Shown: positions 38,469 through 47,247 of the stretch, one piece after another
Position numbering within the stretch: position 1 is the stretch's first letter
How the letters are laid out: each line of letters begins with the position of its first letter
Assembly: GCF_000012365.1 (NCBI RefSeq)
Contig: NC_007651.1
Coordinates: forward strand, 248,001 to 312,000
DNA from: Burkholderia thailandensis E264
GTDB lineage: Bacteria > Pseudomonadota > Gammaproteobacteria > Burkholderiales > Burkholderiaceae
DNA: 64,000 nt
Direction of reading: 5' to 3'
Notes under the pieces: generated by a model
Database searches by the model: none
What the model was told of the DNA's origin: nothing
The model's input: the letters and a program-made list of their open reading frames with translations, nothing else
Program-made: the position numbers and the translations under genes

Positions 38469-39776
38469 ATGGCCGATTCCTATTTTCCGCGGTGGCGCGC
38501 GCAGCCGCGCGACGACGCGGCCCGCGTCGTCGCGCCCGACGAGCGCCTGCCGTGGCCGCAGACCTTCGCGATGGGCGTGCAGCACGTCGTCGCGATGTTC
38601 GGCTCGACCGTGCTCGCGCCGCTGCTGATGGGCTTCGATCCGAATCTCTGCATCCTGATGTCCGGGATCGGCACGCTGCTGTTCTTCGTGCTCGTAGGCG
38701 GGCGCGTGCCGAGCTATCTCGGCTCGAGCTTCGCGTTCATCGGCCTCGTGATCGCCGTGACGGGCTACGCCGGCGGCGGCGCGAATCCGAACATTCCCGT
38801 CGCGCTCGGCGGGATCGTCGCGTGCGGCGTCGTCTATGCGCTGATCGGGCTCGTCGTGTCCGCGGTCGGCACGCGCTGGATCGAGACGCTGATGCCGCCC
38901 GTCGTCACGGGCGCGATCGTCGCGGTGATCGGGCTCAATCTCGCGCCGATCGCGGTGAAGAGCGTGTCCGCGTCGACCTTCGATTCGACGCTCGCGCTCG
39001 TGACCGTGCTGTGCGTCGGCGGCGTCGCCGTGTTCGCGCGCGGGATGTTGCAGCGGCTGCTGATTCTCGTCGGCGTAGTGATCGCGTACGCGATCTACGC
39101 GGCGCTCACGAACGGCATGGGGCTCGGCAAGCCGATCGATTTCGCGATCGTCGCGCATGCCGCATGGTTCGGCGTGCCGACGTTCCATCGGCCCGTGTTC
39201 GATCCGCACGCGATGCTGCTGATCGCGCCCGTCGCCGTGATCCTCGTCGCGGAGAATCTCGGCCACATCAAGGCGGTGAGCGCGATGACGGGCCGCAATC
39301 TGGACCGCTACGTCGGCCGCGCGTTCATCGGCGACGGCCTGGCGACGATCGTCTCGGGCAGCATGGGCGGCACGGGCGTGACGACGTATGCGGAGAACAT
39401 CGGCGTGATGGCGGTGACGAGAATCTATTCGACGCTCGTGTTCGTCGCGGCCGCGCTGATCGCGATCCTGCTCGGCTTTTCGCCGAAGTTCGGCGCGGTG
39501 ATCCAGACGATTCCGGGGCCGGTGCTGGGCGGCGTGTCGATCGTCGTGTTCGGCCTGATCGCGGTGACGGGCGCGCGGATCTGGGTCGTGAACCGCGTCG
39601 ATTTCTCCGACAACCGGAATCTGATCGTCGCAGCGGTCACGCTCGTGCTCGGCGCGGGTGATTTCTCGCTGAAGCTGGGCGGCTTCGCGCTCGGCGGAAT
39701 CGGCACCGCGACGTTCGGCGCGATCATCCTCTATGCGCTGCTGCGCAAGGAGAAGGAGCCGGGGCCGATGGTGTGA
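38469..39776 (+). CDS. Uracil/xanthine permease family protein (NCS2/NAT, UraA-RutG-like)
   Basis: A 435-residue inner-membrane symporter with about 12-14 hydrophobic segments. FAMGVQHVVAMFGSTVLAPLLMG near the N-terminus is split across TM1, and VAENLGHIKAV in TM8 carries the substrate-binding Glu of UraA-type proteins. GGTGVTTYAENIGVMAVT is the conserved TM10 region. AGGAGA precedes the ATG. The TM8 sequence favours uracil or another pyrimidine over purines; that is inference. Confidence 0.9.
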   Translation: MADSYFPRWRAQPRDDAARVVAPDERLPWPQTFAMGVQHVVAMFGSTVLAPLLMGFDPNLCILMSGIGTLLFFVLVGGRVPSYLGSSFAFIGLVIAVTGYAGGGANPNIPVALGGIVACGVVYALIGLVVSAVGTRWIETLMPPVVTGAIVAVIGLNLAPIAVKSVSASTFDSTLALVTVLCVGGVAVFARGMLQRLLILVGVVIAYAIYAALTNGMGLGKPIDFAIVAHAAWFGVPTFHRPVFDPHAMLLIAPVAVILVAENLGHIKAVSAMTGRNLDRYVGRAFIGDGLATIVSGSMGGTGVTTYAENIGVMAVTRIYSTLVFVAAALIAILLGFSPKFGAVIQTIPGPVLGGVSIVVFGLIAVTGARIWVVNRVDFSDNRNLIVAAVTLVLGAGDFSLKLGGFALGGIGTATFGAIILYALLRKEKEPGPMV

Positions 39777-39954
39777 GCGCGCGGGCGCCGACGATGCGTG
39801 CCGCTCGATGCGCGGGCGGTGAGATGACGCGGCGGCCGTTTTCCGCGTTCATCGGCGATCGAGCCGCGCCGGGCGGCACGATCGCGCCGTCAGGCGCACA
39901 GTCGCGCGCGGGTTGGCCGTGCGCGAGCTTGTCCGCCGAAATTCACCCGGGCGC

Positions 39955-40836
39955 TCAGCTCGCCTGCGCCTGCGCGTCAAGCCACGCGCAGAAGCGGCCG
40001 ACGAGCGCGTCGCTCGCCGTCTCGCGCGGCGCGATCCACCAGTAGCTGCGCGTCGCGATGCGCGGGCCCGGCAGCGGCGTCACGAGCCGGCCGCTCGCGA
40101 GTTCGTCGGCGATGAGCGGCAGCGGTCCGAGCGCGACGCCGAGGCCGTCCACGGCCGCCTGCAGCGCCAGATAGAAGTGGTCGAACGACTGCTTCTTGCG
40201 GCCCTTCCTCGGCGCGCACGCCGCCGCGAACCACTCGCGCCACGCGTCCGGGCGCGTATCCGAATGCAGCAGCACGTGGCGCGCGAGATCGTCCGCGCTC
40301 GCGATCGGCGTGCGCTTCAGGAGCGCCGGGCTGCATACGGGAATCACGCTTTCGTCGAGAAAGCGGCCGCTCGTGCAGCCCGGCCAGCGGCCCGGGCCGC
40401 GCCGGATCGCGACGTCGAAGCCGTCCAGCGAGCCGAGCGGCGCGTTCGACGTCGACAGCTTCAGCTCGACGTTCGGAACCTCGCGCTGAAACCGCGACAG
40501 CCGCGGCAGCAGCCATTTCATCGCGAACGTCGGCAGCGCGTTGATCCGCAGCACGCGCGCCGCGCCCGTCTCGCGCAACTGGCCGGTCGCGCGCGCGATG
40601 CTGTCGAATGCCGCCTCGACGGTGGCGAGATAGCGGCGGCCTTCTTCGGTGAGCCTCACCCGCTTGCCGTGCCGGTGGAACACCGGCTTGCCGAGCCACG
40701 CCTCGAATGCGGCGATCTGCCGGCTGATGGCACCGTGGGTCACATGCAGCTCTTCGCCCGCGGCGCTGAAGCTCTCATGTCTTGCTGCTGCCTCGAAGGC
40801 TCTCAGCGCCGGAAACGGTGGAAGATCGCGTGCCAT
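39955..40836 (-). CDS. LysR family transcriptional regulator (GcvA-like)
   Basis: A 293-residue regulator. The N-terminal winged helix reads LPPFPALRAFEAAARHESFS, then HVTHGAISRQIAAFEAWLGKP. The C-terminal effector-binding domain starts near residue 90 and includes FAMKWLLPRLSRFQREVPNV, as in the GcvA branch. It is divergent from the chromate transporter genes. A perfect inverted repeat (40839-40857) lies right in front of its start codon, suggesting autoregulation. Confidence 0.92.
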   Translation of the reverse strand: MARDLPPFPALRAFEAAARHESFSAAGEELHVTHGAISRQIAAFEAWLGKPVFHRHGKRVRLTEEGRRYLATVEAAFDSIARATGQLRETGAARVLRINALPTFAMKWLLPRLSRFQREVPNVELKLSTSNAPLGSLDGFDVAIRRGPGRWPGCTSGRFLDESVIPVCSPALLKRTPIASADDLARHVLLHSDTRPDAWREWFAAACAPRKGRKKQSFDHFYLALQAAVDGLGVALGPLPLIADELASGRLVTPLPGPRIATRSYWWIAPRETASDALVGRFCAWLDAQAQAS

Positions 40837-40838
40837 GC

Positions 40839-40857
40839 TTGTGATTCTAGATCACAA
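40839..40857. promoter_or_regulatory. Perfect inverted repeat, probable LysR operator
   Basis: TTGTGAT (40839-40845) and ATCACAA (40851-40857) flank TCTAG, fitting the T-N11-A LysR-type box. It lies between the LysR start and the divergent chrA genes. Confidence 0.6.
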
Positions 40858-40933
40858 AGGCGCGCCGATAAAATCGTTTGGAGCGCGCGGCGAACGGGCG
40901 TAATCTCGGCTCGTGAAAATCACGAGGACTCCC

Positions 40934-41533
40934 ATGCAATCTCGTTCCGAACCCGACGGCGGCGATGCGCCCGACGTGAGCGTCGCCGATCTGTTCGCCG
41001 GTTTTCTCGGCCTCGGGCTGATCTCGTTCGGCGGCGCGCTGCCGTTCGCGCGCCGCGCGCTCGTCGAGGAGCGCCGCTGGCTGAGCGCCGACGAGTTCAC
41101 CGATCTGCTCGGCCTTTGCCAGTTTCTGCCGGGCGGCAACGTGATCAACCTGTCGGTGGCGGTCGGCATGCGGTTTCGCGGCGTGCCGGGCGCGATCGCG
41201 GGCCTGCTCGGCCTCGTCGCCGGGCCGACGCTCGTTGTCATCGCGCTGGGCGTGCTGTACGCGAAGACGCAGCAGAATCCGGCCGTCCATCATCTGTTCG
41301 GCGGCCTCGCGGCGGCCGCGGCGGGCCTGCTGATCGCGATGGCGGTGAAGGTCGCGAAGCCGCTGCGGCACGCGCGCATGGCCGCTTGCGTCGCGGCGCT
41401 CGCGTTCGTCGCGATCGCGGTGATGCGCGTGCCGCTGCTGCCGACGATGCTCGTGATCACGCCCGCGAGCATCTGGCTCGCGTCGCGCGCGCCGCGCGGC
41501 GCGGCCGCGGGCGCGCAGGGAGCGCGGCGATGA
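40934..41533 (+). CDS. chrA: Chromate transporter, N-terminal-type half (short-chain ChrA)
   Basis: A 199-residue membrane protein of the CHR family. ADLFAGFLGLGLISFGGALPFARR is the conserved CHR N-terminal region, followed by FLPGGNVINLSVAVGMRFRG. Two-gene (short-chain) CHR systems encode the two halves separately and probably form a heterodimer that exports chromate. The start at 40934 has GAGG seven bases upstream; a GTG at 40913 is in frame. Its stop overlaps the next gene (ATGA). Confidence 0.88.
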   Translation: MQSRSEPDGGDAPDVSVADLFAGFLGLGLISFGGALPFARRALVEERRWLSADEFTDLLGLCQFLPGGNVINLSVAVGMRFRGVPGAIAGLLGLVAGPTLVVIALGVLYAKTQQNPAVHHLFGGLAAAAAGLLIAMAVKVAKPLRHARMAACVAALAFVAIAVMRVPLLPTMLVITPASIWLASRAPRGAAAGAQGARR

Positions 41534-42060
41534 GCGATACGCTTGCCGCACTCGCGGCGATCTTCGGCCAGTTGTCGCTGCTCGCGTTCGGCGGCGGCAA
41601 CACGATCCTGCCCGAGATGCAGCGGCAGGTCGTCGACGTCCATCACTGGATGAGCGCGCAGGCGTTCACCGCGCTCTTCGCGCTCGCGCAGGCGGCGCCC
41701 GGGCCGAACATGATGATCGTGCCGCTCGTCGGCTGGCATGTCGCGAGCTGGCCGGGCCTGCTCGTGTCGTCGGTCGCGAAGTTCGGGCCGTCGTCGATCG
41801 TGACGATGCTCGCGCTGCACGCGTGGGAGCGCTTCAAGGACAAGCCGTGGCGGCGCTACGTGCAGCAGGGGATGATGCCCGTCACGGCGGGCCTCGTCGT
41901 CGCGAGCGCGGTGCTGATCTCCGAGGCGTCGAACCGCTCGGCGCTGCAATGGGGGATCACCGCGGCGGTCGCGGCGCTTGCGTACCGCACACGCTTGCAT
42001 CCGCTATGGCTGCTCGCGGGCGGCGCGCTCGCCGGGCTCGTCGGCGGATGCTTCGCGTAG
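41530..42060 (+). CDS. chrA: Chromate transporter, C-terminal-type half (short-chain ChrA)
   Basis: A 176-residue CHR-family membrane protein. It has the family's FGQLSLLAFGGGNTILPEM and FALAQAAPGPNMMIVPLVGW. It starts within the stop of the preceding half (ATGA at 41530-41533), giving stoichiometric synthesis of both subunits. No chromate-specific regulator (ChrB) is adjacent, so the true substrate could be another oxyanion. Confidence 0.88.
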   Translation: MSDTLAALAAIFGQLSLLAFGGGNTILPEMQRQVVDVHHWMSAQAFTALFALAQAAPGPNMMIVPLVGWHVASWPGLLVSSVAKFGPSSIVTMLALHAWERFKDKPWRRYVQQGMMPVTAGLVVASAVLISEASNRSALQWGITAAVAALAYRTRLHPLWLLAGGALAGLVGGCFA

Positions 42061-42143
42061 ACGCGTGTCGGGGCGGGGCGACGAGCATCGCGCCTCGGTG
42101 TGCGCATTTCAAGCGATGCGGCGATGCGGCGACGGGGCACGCG

Positions 42144-42180
42144 ATGTCGCCGTGCGTCGCGCAACGACGCACGGCGACAT
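42144..42180. repeat. Perfect 16-bp inverted repeat (hairpin)
   Basis: ATGTCGCCGTGCGTCG (42144-42159) and its exact complement (42165-42180) flank the 5-nt loop CGCAA. It lies in the 296-bp gap between the convergent chrA pair and a small membrane-protein gene. There is no T-tract on either side. Nothing else was recognised in this gap. Confidence 0.85.
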
Positions 42181-42356
42181 ACGCAGCATGCGTTCGCGAT
42201 CCGCGGGGGCGCGGCAAACGGCAGCGCGATGCGGCGGCGCTCCGCGTGCGATACGCGGCGGCACGAAGCCCGCTCGCACGGCGACGCGAGCGCGCAGCCA
42301 TCCTGCAGGCCGACGCGTCGGCTTTGCGCACGGGAGCCGCGCGCTTCGCGCGATCG

Positions 42357-42695
42357 TCATTCCGGCGTGCGCGCGTCGCGCTTCACGAGGCCGAGCAGTT
42401 TGCCGCGCTCGGTATTCAGATCGACGTTCGTCGACGACCAGTCGAGCACATAGCCGTGGTTGAGCGAATCGCGAACGATCGATGCGTAATCGGACTTCGC
42501 GAGCTTGCCGTCGCGCATCGCGCGATTCACTTCGCCGCGAAGGTCCGGCGTGAAGCCCGGATAGGCGGAGACGAGCGCTGCGTACTGCCGCGCGTCGATT
42601 TCGTCCGATTCGCGATTGAACGCCCACACGACGACGAGCACGATCGCGACGAACGGCACGAGGGTATAGCGCAGAAAGAACTTGGCGGCAGTCAT
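42357..42695 (-). CDS. Small membrane protein of unknown function
   Basis: A 112-residue protein with one N-terminal transmembrane segment (RYTLVPFVAIVLVVVWAF, about residues 9-26) and a hydrophilic, mostly helical remainder (SDEIDARQYAALVSAYPGFTPD, read in parts). The segment GEVNRAMRDGKLAKSDYASIVRD looks like a conserved helical pair. I do not recognise the family. It is divergent from the zinc-ribbon gene. The start at MTAAKFF was chosen because upstream residues fall in the intergenic region. Confidence 0.65.
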   Translation of the reverse strand: MTAAKFFLRYTLVPFVAIVLVVVWAFNRESDEIDARQYAALVSAYPGFTPDLRGEVNRAMRDGKLAKSDYASIVRDSLNHGYVLDWSSTNVDLNTERGKLLGLVKRDARTPE

Positions 42696-42807
42696 GGAAG
42701 GGTGGATGCAGTGAATCGGGAGACGGATCGCCGGGTGCGTTCGGCGCGTGCGGGCGGGCGAGTATACTTTCACGTATTCGATCAACTGCAAACAAGGCTG
42801 CAACACC

Positions 42808-43152
42808 ATGTCGACGCTTCCCGCCTGCCCGCAATGCGCAATGGAAAACACGTACCCGGACGGCGAACATTATATTTGCGCGGACTGCGGACACGAATGG
42901 CCGATCGCCGGCGACGCGAGCGCCGCCGATGACGACGCGGCCGCCGTCGTGAAGGACGCGAACGGCAACGTGCTCGCCGACGGCGACGCGGTCGTGCTGA
43001 TCAAGGACCTGAAGGTAAAGGGCTCGTCGATCACGCTGAAGATGGGCACGAAGGTGAAGAGCATCCGTCTCGTCGGCGGCGATCACGAAGTCGACTGCAA
43101 GATGGACGCCGGCAATTTCATGCTGAAGGCGTGCTATCTGAAGAAAGTCTGA
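42808..43152 (+). CDS. Zinc-ribbon protein YjdM (PhnA family)
   Basis: A 114-residue cytosolic protein. The N-terminal zinc ribbon has CPQC and CADCGHEWP. The C-terminal domain DANGNVLADGDAVVLIKDLKVKG, read in parts, matches the PhnA/YjdM family. Despite its older name, this family is not the phosphonoacetate hydrolase; function is unknown. The short gap to the next gene suggests co-transcription. Confidence 0.9.
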   Translation: MSTLPACPQCAMENTYPDGEHYICADCGHEWPIAGDASAADDDAAAVVKDANGNVLADGDAVVLIKDLKVKGSSITLKMGTKVKSIRLVGGDHEVDCKMDAGNFMLKACYLKKV

Positions 43153-43169
43153 GCGGCGCGCGACGGACG

Positions 43170-43910
43170 ATGAATCTCGACGCCGCGAGCCGCAACCTGA
43201 CGGTCGCATCGCTGCTCACGCTGTCGGGCGGCTATCTCGACGCATACACGTACGTCGGCCACGGCCACGTGTTCGCGAACACGATGACGGGCAACGTCGC
43301 GCTGCTCGGCATCAACGTATCGGCGGGCGACTGGTCGCAGGCGCTGCATCACGTACCGCCGCTCGCGGGCTTCGTGATCGCGGTGTTCGTCGCGCACACG
43401 CTCGGCCTCGCCGCGCAGAAGGGCTGGGTCCGGCACACCGCGTTCATCAGCCTGATCGTCGAGATCGGCTTTCTCGCGATCGCGTTGGCCGGCTGGCCCG
43501 CGATGTCGAGCGCATGGTTGATTCCGGGCATTTCGTTCGTCGCGACGCTGCAGACGCTGTCGTTTACGCATCTGGAGAACCTGTCGTACACGTCGGTGAT
43601 GACGACGGGCAACCTGAGGCGTTCCGCGCAGTTGCTGTTCGCCGGGCTGATTCCGCGTTACGACGCGCTCGCGCTGCACGATTCCGGCCTCCTCGCCGTG
43701 ATCAGCCTGTGCTTTCTCGCGGGCGCGGTGGCGGGCGGCTTCATTACGCGGACCGTCGGCGACGGCGCGCTGTGGGGGGCGGTGTTGCTGCTCGGCGCGG
43801 CGTTCGCCGAGATCGTCCGGCGCGCGCGTCACGATGCGGGCGGCGGCGCCGGCAAGACCGAAGCCGCCGCGCGCGACGCATCCGCCGGACGCACTGAGGA
43901 TGGACGATAG
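43170..43910 (+). CDS. YoaK family (DUF1275) membrane protein
   Basis: A 246-residue protein with about six transmembrane helices. LTLSGGYLDAYTYVGHGHVF and ANTMTGNVALLGI are the hallmark N-terminal motifs of DUF1275. The C-terminal end (about 25 residues) is hydrophilic and Ala/Arg-rich. The start at 43170 is chosen by family alignment. Function is unknown; some members are linked to small-molecule transport. A decayed glyoxalase-like gene follows at once. Confidence 0.85.
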   Translation: MNLDAASRNLTVASLLTLSGGYLDAYTYVGHGHVFANTMTGNVALLGINVSAGDWSQALHHVPPLAGFVIAVFVAHTLGLAAQKGWVRHTAFISLIVEIGFLAIALAGWPAMSSAWLIPGISFVATLQTLSFTHLENLSYTSVMTTGNLRRSAQLLFAGLIPRYDALALHDSGLLAVISLCFLAGAVAGGFITRTVGDGALWGAVLLLGAAFAEIVRRARHDAGGGAGKTEAAARDASAGRTEDGR

Positions 43911-43926
43911 CGAGGGCGCATCCTCC

Positions 43927-44280
43927 GTGCAACTGCTTGCGCGATTCCGGCGCTGCGCGCTTTCTCCGCGCAGAAGGCGACGGAGTTCCGCGTCGGTTTC
44001 CTCGGCTTCACGATCGAATGGGAACATCGCTTCGAGCCCGGCTTGCCGCTTCACGCCGAGGTGCGGCGCGACGCGCTGATTCTGCATCCGAGCGAGCGTC
44101 ATGGCGACACGACGCCGGGCTCGACCATCCTCGTGCCGCTCGAAGGCATCGACGCGCGCGCCGCCGAGTTGAACGGCAAGCGCAATCCGCATGCGCGCCC
44201 CGGCGTCGAACGACATGACTAGGGGCGGGTGACGGAGTTCGCCGATCCGTTCGGCAAGCGCCTGCGCCTTTGCGAGCGCG
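43927..44280 (+). pseudogene. Glyoxalase / bleomycin-resistance-like (VOC) gene, disrupted
   Basis: The frame read from 43941 gives AIPALRAFSAQKATEF, then VGFLGFTIEWEHRFEPGLPL, LHPSERHGDTTPGSTILV and, after a stop, GRVTEFADPFGKRLRLCE. This matches the glyoxalase-superfamily resistance-like proteins nearly end to end. Two lesions are visible. First, the likely start (GTGCAACTGCTT at 43927, expected MQLL) is one base out of frame with AIPALR, implying a single-base loss near 43939. Second, TAG at 44220-44222 replaces the Trp codon usually found before GRV. The remnant has no function as a whole protein. Confidence 0.75.
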
Positions 44281-44344
44281 ACGCGCGCGACGTGCGGGAC
44301 GGCTGGGCGGCGTCCTTTGCCGCGCACCGTTGCGCCACGACGAC

Positions 44345-44374
44345 AACGCCGCGATTCTCGCGGCGTTTATTTTT
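44345..44374 (+). terminator. Intrinsic terminator before the porin gene
   Basis: AACGCCGCG (44345-44353) and CGCGGCGTT (44359-44367) form a perfect 9-bp stem with loop ATTCT and a T-rich tail. It ends the YoaK / VOC remnant transcript. Confidence 0.8.
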
Positions 44375-44481
44375 TACAGAGCTTACATCGTCATATGATT
44401 CGAGGCTCGTCGCCGTGCGCGGCGGAGCCGGCCGCGGCCGTGGCCGGAACAGAGACGGAGACAATTTACAAAGGAAAGCTC

Positions 44482-45618
44482 ATGAAGCAAACCACCAAAC
44501 TCGCGGGACTGGTAGGAGGGGCAATGCTGGCGATCGCAGGCCAGCAGGCGATGGCGCAAAGCTCGGTGACGCTCTGGGGCGTCGCGGACGTGAGCCTGCG
44601 TTACCTGAGCAACTCGAATGCGCAGAACGACGGCCGCTTTTTCATGACGAACGGCGCGATCACCAACAGCCGCATCGGGCTGCACGGCAGCGAAGACCTG
44701 GGCGGCGGCCTGAAGGCGATCTTCAATCTCGAAAGCGGCGTCAATCTGCAGGACGGCTCGTTCTCGGACAGCAAGCGCATCTTCAATCGCGCCGCATACG
44801 TCGGCCTGACGAGCCAATACGGCACCCTGACGCTCGGCCGCCAGAAGACGGTGCTGTTCGATCTGCTGAGCGACACGTACGATCCGCTGACGGTCGGCAA
44901 CTATCTGGAAAACGCGTGGCTGCCCGTCGCGCTCGGCGCGGGCCTGTACGCGGACAACTCGGTCAAGTATCGCGGCACGTTCGGCGGCCTGACGATCGGC
45001 GCGATGTACTCGTTCGGCACCGACTCGACGTCGTCGACGGGCGCGGGCGGCTTCTCCGGCCAGATTCCCGGCCACATGGGCGCGGGCAACATGTACGGCT
45101 TCTCGCTGTCGTACATCGCCGGGCCGGTCAGCGTCGCGGCGGGCGTGCAGCAGAACAGCGACAACTCGAACCGCAAGCAGACGATCTATCACGCGAACGT
45201 CGTCTACGCATTCAGCAAGGCGAAGATCTACGCGGGCTACCTGCATTCGAAGGACGACACGGGCTTCGTCGACGCGGTGCTCGCGCAGCAGCCGGGCCTC
45301 TTCGCGAACGGCGCGCCGAAGCGCACCGGCCGGATCGACGATGGTCCGTTCGCCGGCGTGAGCTGGCAGGCGACGCCCGCGCTCACGCTCACGGGCGCGT
45401 TCTACTATGACCGGATGCGCAACGCGACGATCGCGAATGGCCAGCTCGACAGCGGCAATCGATACACGGTCGTCGGCCTCGTCGAATACGCGCTGTCGAA
45501 GCGCACCGAGATCTACGGCACCGTCGATTTCAACAAGGTGAACGGCGCGGCGACGGTCGAGATGCCGGGGCGCAGCAACCAGACGGGCGTCGCGATCGGT
45601 CTGCGCAACATCTTCTGA
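44482..45618 (+). CDS. General porin (Gram-negative, beta-proteobacterial OpcP/OmpC-like)
   Basis: A 378-residue outer-membrane trimeric porin. A signal peptide ending AMAQ (about residue 24) is followed by SSVTLWGVADVSLRY, the conserved first strand of Burkholderia porins. Other landmarks are SRIGLHGSEDLGGGLKAIF, RAAYVGLTSQYGTLTLGRQ and the C-terminal Phe in VAIGLRNIF. AAGGAAAG precedes the ATG. It allows passive entry of small hydrophilic solutes. A terminator follows at 45646. Confidence 0.94.
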   Translation: MKQTTKLAGLVGGAMLAIAGQQAMAQSSVTLWGVADVSLRYLSNSNAQNDGRFFMTNGAITNSRIGLHGSEDLGGGLKAIFNLESGVNLQDGSFSDSKRIFNRAAYVGLTSQYGTLTLGRQKTVLFDLLSDTYDPLTVGNYLENAWLPVALGAGLYADNSVKYRGTFGGLTIGAMYSFGTDSTSSTGAGGFSGQIPGHMGAGNMYGFSLSYIAGPVSVAAGVQQNSDNSNRKQTIYHANVVYAFSKAKIYAGYLHSKDDTGFVDAVLAQQPGLFANGAPKRTGRIDDGPFAGVSWQATPALTLTGAFYYDRMRNATIANGQLDSGNRYTVVGLVEYALSKRTEIYGTVDFNKVNGAATVEMPGRSNQTGVAIGLRNIF

Positions 45619-45645
45619 GCGTTTCGGCATCGCTCGGCAGCAATG

Positions 45646-45677
45646 AAAAGGCCCGCGCAAAAGCGGGCCTTTTCGTT
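45646..45677 (+). terminator. Terminator after the porin gene
   Basis: AAAAGGCCCGC (45646-45656) pairs with GCGGGCCTTTT (45663-45673) around GCAAAA, with a T-rich tail. It is symmetric and may also end leftward RNA, but the leftward gene ends further right. Confidence 0.85.
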
Positions 45678-45802
45678 GCGGCGCGTCGCCCGCGCGCGTT
45701 GGCGTCGATATGTATGACAGGCGCATGCGCCGCGCGAATGCACGGCGCATGGCATGCATCGCACGCGCGTCGCGCAGGCGCATGCGATGCGGCGGCGGGG
45801 CT

Positions 45803-46636
45803 TCAGCGCATGGCGGCCTTCGCCGTGCCGTTCGCCTGCTGCGATACTTGCGTGAGAATCTGCTTGGCCGCCGCGAACGACTGGTTCATGTAGATCTTCG
45901 TGAACGAATGGCCGAGCGGATCGGTGAGCAGGTGCAAGCCGAGCGAGAAGTTCGACGGCATCACTGTCTGCACGAGGCCGAGGCTGCCGATCACCGTATC
46001 CGATGACGACGTCAGATAGCTCGATCCCGGCAGCAGGTAGCGCGCCGCATTGCCGACGTTCACCGAGCTGATCCTGCCCTGCGCACGCTCAGGCCCCGTG
46101 ATCAGCAGGTTCACCTCGAAGTTCGCGTACAGCGTGCCTTGCGAGTGGCCGACGAGCACGACCTTGCGGTTCTGCTGCAGATACGTGCGGTACTGGTTCA
46201 GGTGATCGGGCAGCTCGGGGGTCTCGCTCTTCGTCAGGATATCGATGTATTTCTGTTGCAGCGCCGCGTCCATGCCGCCCGCGGGAATCGCGCCGCCGTC
46301 GATCGCACGCCAGAAGTCCGCCGGGCTCGTGCCTTCGACCGACTTCTGCTTGAAAACCTGCCACAGATCGCTGAACGTGCCTTGCGTCGCGTTGTATGCG
46401 TTGCCGTACACGTATGCGTTGTTCGCGTCGCGTGCGTTCAACTGGCTCTTGAGCACTTGCAGGCTCGCGATCGCATCGTCGAACGTGTTGTTGATGCCGT
46501 TGACGAACACGATTGCGGAGCCGGGCGAGGCCGCCGCGGCCGGCGTGACCGTCGCCGCTTGCGCGGCGTTCAGGGGCGTCGAGTAGGGCAGCGCGACGAG
46601 CGCGCCGGCAATCATCAGCGTCACTAACTTTTTCAT
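45803..46636 (-). CDS. Secreted alpha/beta-hydrolase fold protein (lipase/esterase-like)
   Basis: A 277-residue exported protein. An N-terminal signal peptide (MKKLVTLMIAGALVALPYS, cleavage near NAAQA) is clear. VVLVGHSQGTLYANFEVNLL holds the nucleophile elbow GHSQG, and IVFVNGINNTFDDA is a typical oxyanion-hole strand. The likely acid and His lie near SSDTVIGSLG and GLHLLTDPLGHSF. No lid domain was recognised. Substrate is unknown. The next upstream gene is a small membrane-anchored protein, 47 bp away. Confidence 0.82.
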   Translation of the reverse strand: MKKLVTLMIAGALVALPYSTPLNAAQAATVTPAAAASPGSAIVFVNGINNTFDDAIASLQVLKSQLNARDANNAYVYGNAYNATQGTFSDLWQVFKQKSVEGTSPADFWRAIDGGAIPAGGMDAALQQKYIDILTKSETPELPDHLNQYRTYLQQNRKVVLVGHSQGTLYANFEVNLLITGPERAQGRISSVNVGNAARYLLPGSSYLTSSSDTVIGSLGLVQTVMPSNFSLGLHLLTDPLGHSFTKIYMNQSFAAAKQILTQVSQQANGTAKAAMR

Positions 46637-46683
46637 CGAAAGTTCCCTCGGATGGTGGTTGAAGCGCTACAGCGTCGGTGAGA

Positions 46684-47247
46684 TCAATTCGGCATGGACG
46701 TCGGGTTGAAGCCGCACGATGCGGGGCCGGGATCGTCGAAGAACTGGCCGCCCGCGAGCGACTGGAAGCGGATGTACGCGAGCGTGTCGGCTTCGGTGTC
46801 GAGCATGATCGCGCGTGTGCTCTTGATCCGGTCGAGCATCGTCTGCTGGTCGACGCCCGCTTTCACGAGCACGCGCGCGCTCAATGCGCAGGCGATGCCT
46901 TTCGCGATCGCGTCGCCGGCCGTCTTGGCGTCGCCCGGATCGTGGACGTCGTTGACCGCCTGGCTCCAGCCGTATGCGATCTGCGTGAGCGCTTCGCGCG
47001 TGACGGCCGAATTCGCGTATTCATGCGCGATGTACTCGGCGACGCGGGGCGGAAGCGGCGGCGGCGCGGAGCGTGGCGTCGCCGACGATGCGATAGCGAA
47101 TGCGCTCGCGAGCGCGGTGGATGAGGTCGATTCCGTTTGTTCGGCCGGCGCGGCAGCGGGCGCGGCATCGGTCGACACGATCCGCGCGCAGGCCCACACG
47201 AGTGCGGCGATCGCGAGCGCGGCCGCAACGGGGTATTGCCATCGCAT
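46684..47247 (-). CDS. Hypothetical membrane-anchored periplasmic protein
   Basis: A 187-residue protein. It has an N-terminal hydrophobic segment (YPVAAALAIAALVWACARI), an Ala/Pro/Ser-rich linker and a C-terminal helical domain with two Cys (IACALSARVL and GPASCGFNP). AAGGAGAGGGC directly precedes the ATG, so the start is firm. No family was recognised. It is likely co-transcribed with the secreted hydrolase downstream, so it may be an accessory to it. Confidence 0.75.
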   Translation of the reverse strand: MRWQYPVAAALAIAALVWACARIVSTDAAPAAAPAEQTESTSSTALASAFAIASSATPRSAPPPLPPRVAEYIAHEYANSAVTREALTQIAYGWSQAVNDVHDPGDAKTAGDAIAKGIACALSARVLVKAGVDQQTMLDRIKSTRAIMLDTEADTLAYIRFQSLAGGQFFDDPGPASCGFNPTSMPN

